Origin: Alviniconcha marisindica
Lineage: Eukaryota > Mollusca > Gastropoda > Provannidae
Reading direction: 5' to 3'
Length of the DNA stretch: 64,000 bases
Assembly (NCBI GenBank): GCA_018857735.1
Contig: JABMCL010003098.1
Location: 283,501 to 347,500, forward strand
Both the position numbers and the translations under genes were made by a program. Of this stretch, positions 40,266-59,626 are shown one piece after another (positions within the stretch are counted from its first letter, which is position 1; each line of letters opens with the position of its first letter). A model generated the notes under the pieces. That model was not told the DNA's origin, ran no database searches, and saw only the letters and a list, made by a program, of their open reading frames with translations.

Positions 40266-40934
40266 CTGACCTGTGCCTGGTGTCTGTGAATGTCACCTTC
40301 ACGTAAATGTCACCTTCATCTACTACGTCATTTGCACAACCAGTTTTAGTTAAATTACTCATTCATTGTGGTTGGTCTTTTTTTATTTATTTTATTTTGC
40401 CTGTTTTTAAGTTGTGTTGTAGTTGTAATTTACAGTGCATGGAAATTATTATGGCTTATTTTATTTTTATTTTGTGTTTATGGTTTCTCCTATAATTGGC
40501 TGTAGCATTATGTATTTCATACTTTCATTGGCAGTTACTTTGTTTCCAGTTAGCCTGTTCACATATATTATATGTCAGTTTCCATTCCTGGTTATGACCT
40601 TGACTTTGCTTTGTGCATGCATATTTGGAAAAAAATCTGTTGTAGGAATGAGTCCAGAAATGAACTGAAAATCTGATTTGAATCCACGCTTTGCTGGCAA
40701 ACTTGTTTTGCAGGTGTATTAATGTAATGAGTTTCATCGCTTTGTTTTGCATGCTTGTGTGATTTGTTTTCTCTGTGATTTTTATTCGTTCAGCCAGTTT
40801 GTCATTCCTGGTCGGATTTCATTTTCTTGAACTTGAAACTGTTGAAATTGCAGCGCTTTTCTGTCCAGTCGCTGCACTGGCATTGCTGTTGGGTAAATAA
40901 TTACATCGCTACATGGTGGTTTTCTCCTGGGTCA

Positions 40935-41007
40935 CTGTGTGTGTCTGTGTTTGTGTAGTGTGTGTGTCTGTGTTTGTGTAGTGTGTGTCTGTGTTTGTGT
41001 GAGTGTG

Positions 41008-41047
<40 letters not shown>

Positions 41048-41250
41048 ATATGTTTGTGTAGTGTGTGTACATGTGTGTGTAGTGTGTGTGTGCATGTGTC
41101 TGTTTTTGTGTAGTGTGTGTACATGTGTGTGTGTGTGTAGTGTAGTGTATTGTGTGTGTTTGTGCGTAGTGAGTGTGTGTGCATGCATGTATTTGTGTGT
41201 AGTGTGTATGTATGCATATGTGTGTGTGTTGTGTGTGTGTGTGTGTGTGT
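40935..41250. repeat. (GT)n microsatellite
   Basis: GT repeats with GTAGTGTG and CATGTG interruptions. Flanking 40270-40930 and 41280-41580 show no exon. A pure G run occupies 41357-41381. Confidence 0.93.
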
Positions 41251-41346
41251 GTGATCTGTGCATACATGTATGAAAAACACTTCAATCAGAACAGTGTTGT
41301 AGAAAGGTCAGGAGAAATATCTTTTTCTTTCTTTCTTTCTTCTTTT

Positions 41347-41377
<31 letters not shown>

Positions 41378-41582
41378 GGGGCAGAGGGGGCTTTCATTAA
41401 CTATGGTTGGCTGGTCCTGCCGGTACTATAGAAAAAGCTGAAGAGGCATGCTTTATTAAAGGGGTCTTGAAGAAGCATCACAAGCACCATCAATATAAAT
41501 AAGAGCAACAACAACAAAAAATACAAAGAAGACATGTAGAGAGAGAGAAGATACAGTATTTTTCAGTTGACTGTTTAAAAAA

Positions 41583-41745
41583 AGATCCAAACACATAAAA
41601 GGTTCAAAATAATGCTGTTTATTAGGCAAATTTATTTATTTATTGGCATGTGTTTTTGTTTAGTTTTTCATAATAAACAGTGTTATTTTGAACCTGTTAT
41701 GTGTTTTGATCCTGTTTCAGAATGCAAGCAGTCATTCTTGTTTCA
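41583..41745. repeat. Fold-back pair of repeat E ends
   Basis: The left arm AGATCCAAACACATAAAAGG, TTCAAAATAATGCTGTTTAT is complementary to the right arm ATAAACAGTGTTATTTTGAA, CCTGTTATGTGTTTTGATCC with about 50 bases between. The right arm continues as in the repeat E copies at 12850 and 54415. Confidence 0.75.
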
Positions 41746-42195
41746 CATTTTTGTTTAAAAAGCACACAAAAATAACAACAAAACAAACGAAAACAACAAC
41801 AACAACAAAACAAAGAAACGAGCAAAACATCCATCAATTCAATGTCGTGAAAACAGGAACGTGAGCATTGACTTTTTGTGTCTGGCAGCCTGTGACATCA
41901 TGAAGAAGGCCAGCACCTGTGGCACAGGTAGTGTCTTCGTGAGCCAAACACTTTCTGTTCTTCACTGGCAGGTAAAGAGCGAACCAGCGTGGCTGTTCCT
42001 GGGGAGTCCAAATTCGAAGCAAAAACAAAAAACAAAAACCATTTCCAAACCAGCTTAAATGTTGATAGTGCAGCTGGAAATATGCCTGTGAATGGAATTA
42101 TTTACACTTTGTCTCCTTTTTTTATCTTTTTTTTATCTACCCCACCCCCTCATCCCTGCCCATAAAAGTAGTTATGTATGTTGGAATCACCATGT

Positions 42196-42345
42196 CTGTA
42201 TGTACCTCTGGTGGAGTTTATGTACCTTGTGTTTACACGCATGCCAGGTGAGAGTTACCGTAGGCGACTCGGGTCTCTGTTGCTGTACTTGTGTTACGTA
42301 TTTCAAGCACTAATTAACTCCCTTGTGTGTTGGTTCTGTGTGTCC
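42196..42345 (+). mobile_element. Repeat F copy
   Basis: Contains TGTACCTCTGGTGGAGTTTA, CATGCCAGGTGAGAGTTACC and TTAACTCCCTTGTGTGTTGG. Preceded by low-complexity T/C-rich sequence. A G run of about 31 bases follows at 42463-42493. Confidence 0.75.
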
Positions 42346-42453
42346 GGTTTTGTTCAGAGGATGTCTTCTGGACCACACAACCTCAGTTTTGTAACCAGGC
42401 TTGGTATGGTGGTGCATTGTGGGAGTGACATGTGAGAAAAAAAATGGGTTGCT

Positions 42454-42495
<42 letters not shown>

Positions 42496-42902
42496 GTAAT
42501 GCGTTAGCTTTAGCTGTTTAAATGTTTTTATGTCAAATGTAAATGACTGGAAAATGAGGGAAGAGGGTATAGGGGTGAAACCCCTCCCACCACCTTAAAA
42601 AAAGACTGAAAAAGACACCCCCCCCCACTGTTGCTCTATTGTGAACACACATACGCATACTGATGCATACAATAGTGTCATTCACACGCGATATGCACTA
42701 ACATAGTTGAGACTGACGCATTTCAACTACGAAGGATATATATAATATTTTATTAGCGTAGGAGTCAGAGGTGTGAAAATCAAGTCAATGAAGACACGAA
42801 TTCCATAAATTCATCAAAGTGTAAAGAGCAAGAAAGTGTAAATTTATAAATACCGTATAGCGCTCTGAGACTGATAAATGATTACAACCCGAGATCTTTC
42901 AG

Positions 42903-42906
42903 CAGC

Positions 42907-42978
<72 letters not shown>

Positions 42979-43011
42979 ACGCATACACACACACACACAC
43001 ATATATATATA

Positions 43012-43068
<57 letters not shown>
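42903..43068. repeat. (CT)n, (CA)n and (TA)n compound microsatellite
   Basis: A CT run, a short CA run and a long TA run. Together with the second compound tract at 43210-43320 it brackets a 140-bp unique-looking segment that recurs at 45115-45190. Confidence 0.95.
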
Positions 43069-43069
43069 T

Positions 43070-43323
<254 letters not shown>

Positions 43324-43534
43324 GATGCACACAATGATTATAAAGAACACAGCTGTGTCATACAAGTAGTATAAAGGGAGCAAAGTGTGAGTGCCATGAG
43401 CCGGATACGAAATGCTTTCATTAACTTTACAATATGACAAGGAAAGTAACTCTTCCGGTCACAAATCAGGAATGCCCAGTTATCTCGCTTGTAGCTTCTC
43501 CGTTACGGAGCCGGCTCCCGCTTCCACAGGCCGT

Positions 43535-43590
43535 CCTATGACGTCTGTGCCAACGTCACTTCCCATATGTGACGTCATTTTGACACGCTG
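43535..43590. promoter_or_regulatory. CRE-like palindrome cluster
   Basis: Within about 50 bases: ATGACGTCTG, AACGTCACTT and TGTGACGTCATTTTG. TGACGTCA is the CREB/ATF site. The cluster lies in a locally CG-rich stretch (43480-43620). I see no first exon that it clearly serves, so it may be incidental. Confidence 0.35.
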
Positions 43591-43806
43591 TTTCAATCCT
43601 GACACTGCGTGCGCTCTTCTTCTTCTTCCAGTAATATCCAGGATCAATGTCTGATCATTATTGATATTTACGGTGTGCGAGAAAAAGGGGTGTGGCTGAT
43701 TTTTTAATTATATTTTATTATTTTAATTGCTCTCATGAGCAAAATTCTGAAAAATCAGTGAACGACTGAATCCGGCCGTTCAGAGCTAAATTTATGTAAA
43801 CTGTTT

Positions 43807-43930
43807 TGGTAGGACTATGCTCTACATGTGTATAGAATATCATATTTAGGTTAATATGTATCATGTGAGCGCTCAGGGCGTTGATTAGCGCATGATAAAT
43901 GTACATTATTATTATTATTATTATTATTAA
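43807..43930 (+). mobile_element. Dispersed repeat D with (ATT)n tail
   Basis: Same TATAGAATATCATATTTAGG and CTCAGGGCGTTGATTAGCGC text as 18555-18660, ending in about seven ATT units. Confidence 0.65.
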
Positions 43931-44859
43931 AGGCAGGTCTTCTGGACATTTCTACGGAAGAAAACGAACCGTGGTCGGTAGCCGCGTGGAAATTCAAGTC
44001 TCAAGGCAAGGGCAGGGTACAAGAATGCATGCGGACTCGAGTCGAGACATAGACATCAGTCTGCCCCGTGTTTTACGGCGGAATGTTACTGTTGACGCTG
44101 TTATGGCCAGAGGTTAAAGACTAGCCCGTGAGGACAATGATTTTTTTGGCTAAAACTTTTACTTTAATGTAGTGAGTTAATGTCCGTGTAGTTTACTTTT
44201 CGCAAAAAAATGTTGCGTGTATTTGAATGAAAACCGCACAGCCACCTGTTCAAAATACGGAAACCGGAAATACGTCACTTAGTGTATCAAGCTGAAATAA
44301 TTATTAATGTAAAAATGAATATAATAAAAAATATAAAAAATAGAAATAATCATCTGTACAACCACTGCTGCATCGCCGGTAGCGCTTCGTGGCTTACCAA
44401 AAGCAGATGCGGGTAGAGGATCGAAGTACAGAATCAGGAATGGCGATGCCGGTCAACTGCTCCATTCCATCACTCGCATCGGACATCAGTCAACAATCAT
44501 CAGTCTCTGTATACATTCAGGTGACCGGACTCAAAATCAAGTTGACGACAAAGCTTAGTTCGGAACCAGTGTAACTTCAAGTTAATTAGGGACAAAGTTC
44601 ATCAGTCTCTGCTTAGGCTGCAGCTCAAGACTTGCCTGTTGGACAGGCCGCCTTCACACAAACCTAGGCAGACCCTTCCCCTGACAATAATAGGCTGATT
44701 ATGCGTGTGTCAACGTGCAGATAATTACGTGCGTGAATGGTGTGTATCAGTGTCGGGTTTTTTGTTTTGGCAAAAAGATTTTCCCTTGACCCCTCCCTTC
44801 CTACACACCCCAGGCTATCAAAATCTTTTAATAAAACAGAACCCCCTGAGAAAGAGGGA

Positions 44860-44861
<2 letters not shown>

Positions 44862-44912
<51 letters not shown>

Positions 44913-45110
44913 CCCGATTTTAACAACTTTAGTTGAAACGGAGGTTTTTTTTTATATTATTAATTTAAATATTTTTTTTTGGGCGTTTTTTTGTCACACA
45001 CACACACCACACACACCACACACACACAAAAATATATAATATAATATTATATATATTATATATATATTATATATATATATATAATATATATATATATATA
45101 ATTTAAAAAA
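44862..45110. repeat. (TA)n tracts with a (CA)n block
   Basis: TA runs at 44862-44910 and 45030-45105 flank T-rich text and a short ACACACCACAC block. Region 43931-44860 holds no exon that I can support. Confidence 0.9.
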
Positions 45111-45114
45111 AAAG

Positions 45115-45203
45115 GAACCGACCGGGCCTTGACAAACCCCCAAAGGGGGAAAAATTTTGGGGTAAAAAGGTTTTTTAAACAAAAATGCTTGGAAATTTTT
45201 TTT

Positions 45204-45239
<36 letters not shown>

Positions 45240-45247
45240 CTCTCTCT

Positions 45248-45298
<51 letters not shown>
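45115..45298. mobile_element. Repeat H, second copy (indel-rich)
   Basis: GGGCCTTGACAAACCCCCAA, AGGGGGAAAAATTTTGGGGT, then CT and TA runs. Compared with 43120-43320, most differences are extra bases in homopolymers. Confidence 0.6.
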
Positions 45299-45299
<1 letters not shown>

Positions 45300-45379
45300 A
45301 TTTTTTTATTATGTAGTATTGTCACTTCCGGCACCTTTGTCTTAATGTCAATGATCTCAGTTAGTTACTGAGTGGTGCG

Positions 45380-45480
45380 GTTGGTTGGTTGAAGTTTACG
45401 TCCACAGAAACCGTGGGTTTATTAGGGGCGGGGAGCCCAGGACGGCCACCTCGACTTTCACACAGCTCCTGAGCTCTGAG
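45380..45480 (-). mobile_element. SINE-A variant fragment
   Basis: TTTACGTCCACAGAAACCGT, TTATTAGGGGCGGGGAGCCC and CAGCTCCTGAGCTCTGAG, second subfamily in reverse. Confidence 0.65.
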
Positions 45481-45504
45481 TTGGTGCTTTGAGCCCAATC
45501 AACC

Positions 45505-46235
45505 ACACAGGGTTACATCAGGGCTATATAATGACATAGGGCTACATCAGGGCTATATAATGGCATAGGGCTACATCAGGGCTATATAATGACATAGGGC
45601 TACATCAGGGCTATATAATGACATAGGGCTACATCAGGGCTATATAATGGCATAGGGCTATATAATGGCATAGGGCTACATCAGGGCTATATAATGGCAG
45701 GGTTATATCAGGGCTATATAATGGCATAGGGCTACATCAGGGCTATATAATGGCATAGGGCTATATCAGGGCTATATAATGGCATAGGGCTACATCAAGG
45801 CTATATAATGGCATAGGACTAAATCAGGGCTATATAATGACATAGGGCTACATCAGGGCTATATAATGACATAGGGCTGTATCAGAGCTATATTCACATG
45901 GTTCAGGAGCTGTGTGAGAGTCGAAGTGGACTTCCTGGACTGTCCGTCCTAACGAGCCTTCTGGTTTCCGTGGACGTAAAGATTTATTGCACCGTGCTTC
46001 GGCATTGGTCACAACTTGTCCCTAGTATGTCAACTGACATCTGAGGACATAAAGCATCACTTCATCATCATCATCAGGGCTATATAATGGCATAGGGCTA
46101 CATCAGGGCTATATAATGGCATAGGGCTACATCAGGGCTATTATAATGACATAGGGCTACATCAGGGCTATATAATGACATAGGGCTACATCAGGGCTAG
46201 ATAATGGCACAAGGCTATATCAGGGCTTTATAATG
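45505..46235. repeat. 29-bp minisatellite split by a SINE-A insertion
   Basis: Units of GGGCTACATCAGGGCTATAT plus AATGGCATA occupy 45505-45895 and 46078-46235. The SINE-A copy at 45898-46075 sits between. Each unit holds a TATATAA word. Confidence 0.92.
45898..46075 (+). mobile_element. SINE-A copy inside the minisatellite
   Basis: From TGGTTCAGGAGCTGTGTGAG to AAGCATCACTTCATCATCAT, nearly full length. The array continues in register after it, so insertion followed array formation. Confidence 0.85.
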
Positions 46236-46315
46236 ACCTGAGAAAATTCCGTAACATTAAACAAACAACGAGTGATTGTTCTTTTGCAGGAATGGGGGCG
46301 GGGGCGGGGAGCGCT

Positions 46316-46349
<34 letters not shown>
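46316..46349. repeat. Poly(G) run
   Basis: About 34 G after a GGGGGCGGGGAGCG lead. G-quadruplex capable. Confidence 0.93.
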
Positions 46350-46350
<1 letters not shown>

Positions 46351-46536
46351 ACTTGCTGTGAGGCTTGTTTCTAAGCCGAGTTGTCTTCGGACCGTTTCTG
46401 CCGATTCACTGGATTCACTGGCAGGGAACGGCTCCTTCCACTCTATTTTTTTATACAAAGTACTTGTCTGACGCCACTGTCACTTCCAGAGCACCGCTCC
46501 CTCAGTCCTCCTCACCATCATCACCATTTTCCTTCT

Positions 46537-46709
46537 TCTTCAAGTGATGCTTAATGCCGGCCTCGGGTGTCGGTTGACATGTTAGGGACAAGCTGAGACC
46601 AACGCGTGAGCAGGGTTCAATATAGCTCTACGTCCACGGAAGCCGGGAGGCTCGTTAGGACGGACAGCCCAGGACGGCCACCTCGACTCTCACACAGCTC
46701 CTGAACTAT
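46537..46709 (-). mobile_element. SINE-A copy
   Basis: Reverse copy running from CTTCAAGTGATGCTTAATGC to GCTCCTGAACTATG. It directly abuts the array of MAM exon-end copies. Confidence 0.82.
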
Positions 46710-46736
46710 GGAGATCGAATCATCATCTCCATCATC

Positions 46737-46950
46737 AGATTCAGCTGCAAGAGCCGTCAGTTTTCGTGACGTCATCGATGCTGGTCACGCCCCCTATGAC
46801 ACCCCGCCTGAGGCGGCGGAAGACGACGGCGTAGCATCATCATCATCATCACCATCATCAGATTCAGCTGCAAGAGCCGTCCGTTTTCGTGACGTCATCG
46901 ATGCTGGCCACGCCCCCTACGACACTCCGCCCGGAAGACGACGCCGTAGA

Positions 46951-46985
<35 letters not shown>

Positions 46986-47338
46986 CCATCATCAGATTCA
47001 GCTGCAAGAGCCGCGTCCGTTTTCGTGACGTCATCGATGCTGGCCACGCCCCCTACGACACTCCGCCCGGAAGACGACGCCGTAGTATCATCATCATCAT
47101 CATCATCATCACCATCATCATCATCAGATTCAGCTGCAAGAGCCGCGTCCGTTTTCGTGACGTCATCGCCCCCTACGACACCCCGCCCGGAAGACGACGC
47201 CGTAGTATCATCATCATCATCATCATCACCATCATCACCATCATCAGATTCAGCTGCAAGAGCCGCGTCCGTTTTCGTGACGTCATCGATGCTGGCCACG
47301 CCCCATGCGACACTCCGCCCGGAAGACGACGGCGTAGT

Positions 47339-47375
<37 letters not shown>

Positions 47376-47378
47376 GAT
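46737..47378. repeat. Five tandem copies of a MAM exon 3' end, separated by (ATC)n
   Basis: Each copy carries the reverse complement of the exon text encoding YAVVFRLRRGV-GGVASIDD and VTKTDGSC, then an (ATC)n spacer. One copy (about 47160) lacks the GATGCTGGCCACG part. Several copies have one extra base (GGACGCGGCTC rather than GGACGGCTC), which removes the stop and reads on into poly-Asp/Ser. The true exon end is at 47379. Confidence 0.88.
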
Positions 47379-55124
<7,746 letters not shown>

Positions 55125-55139
55125 CTGGAGAAACACGCA

Positions 55140-55311
55140 GACACATGCACACGCAGACACATGCACACACAGACATGCACACAGACACATGCACACACAG
55201 ACATGCACACAGGCACATGCACACACACACACACACACACAGACACACACACACACACACACACAGACATACAGACACACAGGCACACACAGACACACAC
55301 GCAGACAGACA

Positions 55312-55354
<43 letters not shown>

Positions 55355-55378
55355 CACCACACACAACACACAAAAAAC

Positions 55379-55433
<55 letters not shown>
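55140..55433. repeat. (CA)n microsatellite with GACA/TGCA interruptions
   Basis: ACACAGACATGC-type repeats, then pure CA. Immediately upstream of the first MAM exon in transcript direction. From 55440 to 56040 only low-complexity A/T- and G-rich intron is seen. Confidence 0.95.
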
Positions 55434-55435
<2 letters not shown>

Positions 55436-56055
55436 GGCACTCAAGATTCATGATCTGTTCACAATATCAGGAGCACATTTGTATGTATACCCAAAAATAG
55501 GTTCTGAGACAAAACTGGAAAACCCGCCGGTCATCACTGTAGCTAGTCTTAAACTGGGGAAGGGGGAGGTGGGGGGGGGGGTGCGGACGAAACGTAAACA
55601 AACAAACAAACAAACAAACAAACAACAACCACAAAATCCTCTAATGCGTGGATATTTCAAGACTCATCCGAAAAAATTAATTCGCGGCTAAAAATTGTAC
55701 GACCTCACACCTTGCATTTTTTTTTTTTAACTCAAAGAACAGCACGTATGATATCAAAAGGCACATATTTAACAATCCACTAATTAGATGTCTAATACTG
55801 CAATGACAGTAAAAGCACGTAATCATCAAAATCGCTACACAACTTCTTCTTTTTTTTAAATATAAAAACTGTTGTTGTTGTTTTTAAAGTAGGAGGATGA
55901 AAATAGCAGCTGCAACGAGAACGTAATCGTCAAATCGATAAATAACAATTTAAAAAAAAAAAAAAAAAGAAAAAAAAGAAAGAAAAAAAAGGAAAAAAAA
56001 AGAAAAAACAACAACAACAAAAAAAAGCAAAAAAAAAAAAAAAAAGCAACAACAA

Positions 56056-56229
56056 TCAAACCGCACCATCTTTTCTGGTCAGGTCCTGAATCCAGTCCAG
56101 GAAAGAATCGACGCGCGTGTAGACCCCAGGCTTGCCTTTGGTTCCACACCTCTCGCCCCAGCTGACCACGCCCACCTGAGTCCACGCCCCCTCCTCTGAT
56201 TGGCACACCAAGGGCCCCCCGCTGTCTCC
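56056..56229 (-). CDS. S1A protease exon with catalytic serine
   Basis: Acceptor TTCACCAG, phase 0. It encodes [57 protein letters not shown] and then TGA. Just before the end there is GATG/GTGCGG (56067/56066), a possible phase-1 donor that would join in frame to the first MAM exon (phase 1, GAC codon restored). So this may be either the terminal exon or an internal exon of a protease-MAM protein. Confidence 0.87.
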   Translation of the reverse strand, partial: GDSGGPLVCQSEEGAWTQVGVVSWGERCGTKGKPGVYTRVDSFLDWIQDLTRKDGAV

Positions 56230-57380
56230 CTGGTGAAGTGAAGAGTATGGCGGCTTACAAGCGTCAAAAGCACATAACTGCAATCACGGCACGTAATAGT
56301 AAAATATGTCCTTTTGACGCCATACTTGTGTCAAAAGGACATAATTGTAACCACGGCACGTAATAGTAAAGTATGTCCTTTTGACGCCATACTTGTGTCA
56401 AAAGTACATACTTTTCACTGTTTCCACATATTCACTAATTATTTCAATTTAATTCACTAATTATCTCAATTTAATTACTACAACTGCCTTTATATAATTA
56501 CCAGTTATCAACACATAACTAGTAATTATGTCTTTTTTGACAAAAGGCACGCACATAATTGTAAATATCCCAACATAAATAATAACGTTGTTACAAATTA
56601 TCTTTACAAACTAATAAATAATGTCTTCACGACGTTCGTTTCCGATGGGTAAGCGCGTGGGTGGTCGAACATTTGACTTTGTGTTAGCGGATGCGCGAAA
56701 GAAAACAGCAATAACAAAACAAAACAAAACCGAGAGCGGGGATGGCTCAGTGGTTAGAGTGGCGGACTCGTGATTGAAAGGTCGCGGGTTCGAATCCCTG
56801 CAGGAGCGACGGGAGAATTTTCTTCTCACGGTCAACTTTCTGTGCTGACTCTTATTTCGGTATCCGTTCCATCCCCGTGTTACCGCAGTAGCACGTAAAA
56901 GACCCGGTCATTCTGCCAAAAGTGCAGGTGGCAGGTTACAGCTAAACACGCATGCACCTAACGTATGTGGCTTTGCATGAAGGGACATGGTGCATGGTTG
57001 CATGGTGTACACAGAATGCTCCGAGACGGCAGTAGTTTCATGTGGCACCAGCGATGTCAGCGCTGTAAGCAGTACACCACTTGGTTGGATATTTAAAAAA
57101 AAAAAAAAAAAATCGCTATAAAAAGCTGTTTATTTATGTAGAATCACATGCGAGTGCACTGAGTCTGCTCGAGAGCGGAGAACAGCGCTACACAGAAGCA
57201 ATCAACAACAACAACAACAACAATGATTCACCTTGCAAGCGTCCACTTCACCGTGTTCGTAGCCGGCACAAATCATAGAGGGGATCAGGCGTGAGCCGTA
57301 CACCGCCTGGCATTTGGCTTGGTCCCACAGCTTGATCTTGGCGTGGTGTAACACCGAGGACATCTGTCCTGAGTACAGCT
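56056..57380 (-). CDS. Trypsin-like S1A serine protease (C-terminal half, two exons)
   Basis: Minus-strand exons 57380-57232 and 56229-56056. Together they give the C-terminal half of a chymotrypsin-fold protease: the interdomain region, the [20 protein letters not shown] segment, [11 protein letters not shown] with the catalytic serine, [20 protein letters not shown] and the terminal helix FLDWIQDL. Asp six residues before the catalytic serine (VDACKGDSGGP) predicts trypsin-like specificity for Arg/Lys. The exons with the activation site, catalytic His and Asp should lie upstream (above 57.4 kb) and were not found, so the gene is partial here; a LINE sits at 59.6-63.4 kb in that direction. 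Confidence 0.85.
56285..56400. repeat. Tandem duplication of about 60 bp
   Basis: Two copies of CACGGCACGTAATAGTAAA, TATGTCCTTTTGACGCCATA and CTTGTGTCAAAAG. The surrounding text repeats TCACTAATTATTTCAATTTA twice as well. Intronic. Confidence 0.8.
56738..57090 (+). mobile_element. SINE-C copy, tRNA-derived
   Basis: Head GGGGATGGCTCAGTGGTTAG (A box) and GGGTTCGAATCCC (B box), body GTCAACTTTCTGTGCTGACT, GCACGTAAAAGACCC, GCCAAAAGTGCAGGTGGCAG and an A-rich end at 57094-57112. Most complete copy of this family. The anticodon region does not fold as a working tRNA. Confidence 0.87.
57232..57380 (-). CDS. S1A protease exon preceding the catalytic-serine exon
   Basis: 149 nt, acceptor TGTTACGCAG (phase 1), donor AAG/GTGAAT (phase 0). 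It encodes [40 protein letters not shown] and [39 protein letters not shown] is the standard S1A strand after the WG motif (GG--S--L--A-V-L-----C---Y-----I---MICAGY). Confidence 0.87.
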
Positions 57381-57714
57381 CTGCGTAACAGGGACACTTA
57401 GCCTAATTACGAAACGCTCGCAGAACGAAGTCCAACAACACGATTGTGGTCGCGTAGACCAAAACAATGAAACGGGCTTCCCAAACTTAGGCCACAGATA
57501 CAAAACAACGGATAGAAAAACAACAAACAAACAAAAAACAAGACGACGACGGACGCAGAACAAACACAACAACACACACCCCACACCCACCACACCCATC
57601 TTGTCTGCATCGCCTGCTATCTGCCTTTCCCTTCGCCTGTCTGTCCGTTGTCCCTGTCTTCCCCAAACCATAATCTCTCTTTTCTCTCTCTTCTGTCTTC
57701 TGTCTTCTCTCTCT

Positions 57715-57772
57715 CTCTCTCTCTCCCACCCACACACACCCAAAACACACACACCCCACCCACACACACCCA

Positions 57773-57832
<60 letters not shown>

Positions 57833-57858
57833 GAAACCGAACGACGCCGCCGCGCACA

Positions 57859-57893
<35 letters not shown>

Positions 57894-57900
57894 ACACAAC
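57715..57900. repeat. (CT)n and (CA)n microsatellite
   Basis: A CT run, ACACCC steps and CA runs with a CCGAACGACGCCGCCGC break. Followed by purine-rich low-complexity sequence to about 58070. Confidence 0.95.
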
Positions 57901-58119
57901 ACACAAAACAAAAGAGAGAAGGAGCGGGAATGAAAGAGAAAAAAAATAAAAAAACAAGACAAAGAGAGAAAAGAGAGAAAGAAAAGATGGAAGGAAAAAA
58001 GAGAAAAGGAAAGAAAACAAAAATGAAAAAATGAAGAAAAGAGAAGGAGGAAAAAGGGAGAGAGAGAGAATTTTATATACGTCGGCGTGCTGGGTGTGTT
58101 TGTGTGGTGTGTCGTGTGG

Positions 58120-58250
58120 GGTTTGGTTTTGGCGTGCGTGCGGCGTGCGTGTGCGTGCGGGGCGTGCGTGCGTGCGTGGTGCGTGCGGCGTTTTTGGTGG
58201 TGTGGTGGTGGGGTGGGGGCGGGGTGTGTGGTGGGGTGTGTTTTCGTTAT
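58120..58250. repeat. GTGC/GGTG-rich low-complexity tract
   Basis: GCGTGCGTGCGGCGTGCGTG and GGTGGTGTGGTGGTGGGG-type text, then GA-rich sequence to 58380. Not coding. No exon between 57381 and 58790. Confidence 0.85.
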
Positions 58251-58792
58251 TTTGGGTTTTGACACTACTGAATACCGAAAAGGGGAAAAGGAGGAAGGAA
58301 AGGAAAAGTACACAAAAAGCGGGGGGAGAAGAAAGGAAAAGGAGCACCAAAAAAAAGGGGGTAAAGGGGAAGGGAGAAAAAAATAATAGTATATATATTT
58401 AAAAAAAAAAAAAAAAAAAAATCGATATATTTTGAATGTTAGTAAAATGCGTTAGTAAGTGAACTGATGCAAATGTGGGTGTGCACGTGTCTGTTACTTG
58501 CGCTGCTGAGACTTTTTTTCCCAGACATGTACTCCTGTATTTAGAGCCGCTGTAGTAACTCTTTACTTAGTTTACTTCCGCTACTATACGTAACTTAATG
58601 TAACTGTAACTATAATTATGCTAGAAGTTGTTTATGTCACGCTTGTATTCCCGTGTGACGAGAGTATTTGTTGTTGCTTTTTGAAGTATTGTTAGCAACG
58701 TTGTCAGCTTGAAAATTGCTGTAACATTATAAAATCATTTTCATTCAGAAAACTGTTGAACTTCTGGGTATTCCGCTCGGCGAAAATTTTTT

Positions 58793-58930
58793 AAAAGTGA
58801 TGTTATTCAGAGAACCTTGGGAACTTGACCAATGCGAAGCACGGTGCAAAATCTTTAGTCCAGGGAAAACCAGAAGGCTCGTTAGGAGGGCAGTCAGAGG
58901 GCCCACCTCGACTTCACACGCTCTAAACCA
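58793..58930 (-). mobile_element. SINE-A copy, degenerate
   Basis: GACCAATGCGAAGCACGGTG, ACCAGAAGGCTCGTTAGGA and CCCACCTCGACTTCACAC, with several single-base losses compared with other copies. 58940-59620 has no recognisable feature; it may contain the LINE 5' region. Confidence 0.7.
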
Positions 58931-59626
58931 AGTGCCAAACGAGCGTGTTGTGTACTTATAACTGAGTTCACTATGACTAAGACAGCGCTGCTACCGACGC
59001 TCAGTCGTCTTGCTCCTTTTTTGACGCGCACCCTTCGAACAGCTGTCGTAATGTGATCTATCGCTACATTGGTGTGAAGTCTCTAGATTTTTCATTTATA
59101 TTTCGCATTGATGAATTTAGTCTGGTCGAGGTCACGAACTACATGAACGCTGTCGTTATATAAGCAAGGAGCTGCTTATTTATTTGTTATAATCATTTCC
59201 CCAATTATGTTTACTGACCTTTCGTGATACTTAAATATCGGAGGAGGGTTCGGTTAGACACATCCTTTGTTTGGCAGAGAATGTAGCTGTGAAGAATAAG
59301 TCATTAATACTGTTTGGCTGGGAGGGCAAAACCACACAACCCGGTAATCACCCTTTGGTGTTTAATCCGTTAAAACCTGTTTTCTTTTTTTTCTCTTTTT
59401 TTTTCGACTTGTTATTAAACCTTCCCCCTTTGTTTGCGTTAGCTTGAAGTGTCTTACTACAAAAAAACCCGGGTTATTTGAGCAAAGTGTTTTTGTTTTT
59501 CTTTTTTTATACTTCCTTTGTCACCCATTTTCTATCTATCTTGCTCGCCTGCCACAGTTGCATGACGTATAATCTGCCACCCATGGCCGTGTTTCTATTT
59601 GACCTTTCTTTGAAAGGCATTACATA

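Noticed and set aside
41880..42058. Exon-like stretch CDIMKKASTCGTGSVFVSQT with acceptor TTTGTGTCTGGCAG
   Set aside because: Internal splice signals would leave a 44-base intron and no family is recognised; kept only as an unresolved possibility.
43899..44117. Short frames GLLDISTEENEPWSVAAWKF and similar
   Set aside because: A 40-codon open stretch without splice sites or family similarity; could be chance.
56741..56815. tRNA gene
   Set aside because: A and B boxes are present but acceptor and anticodon stems do not pair properly, and the sequence continues as the SINE-C body found elsewhere.
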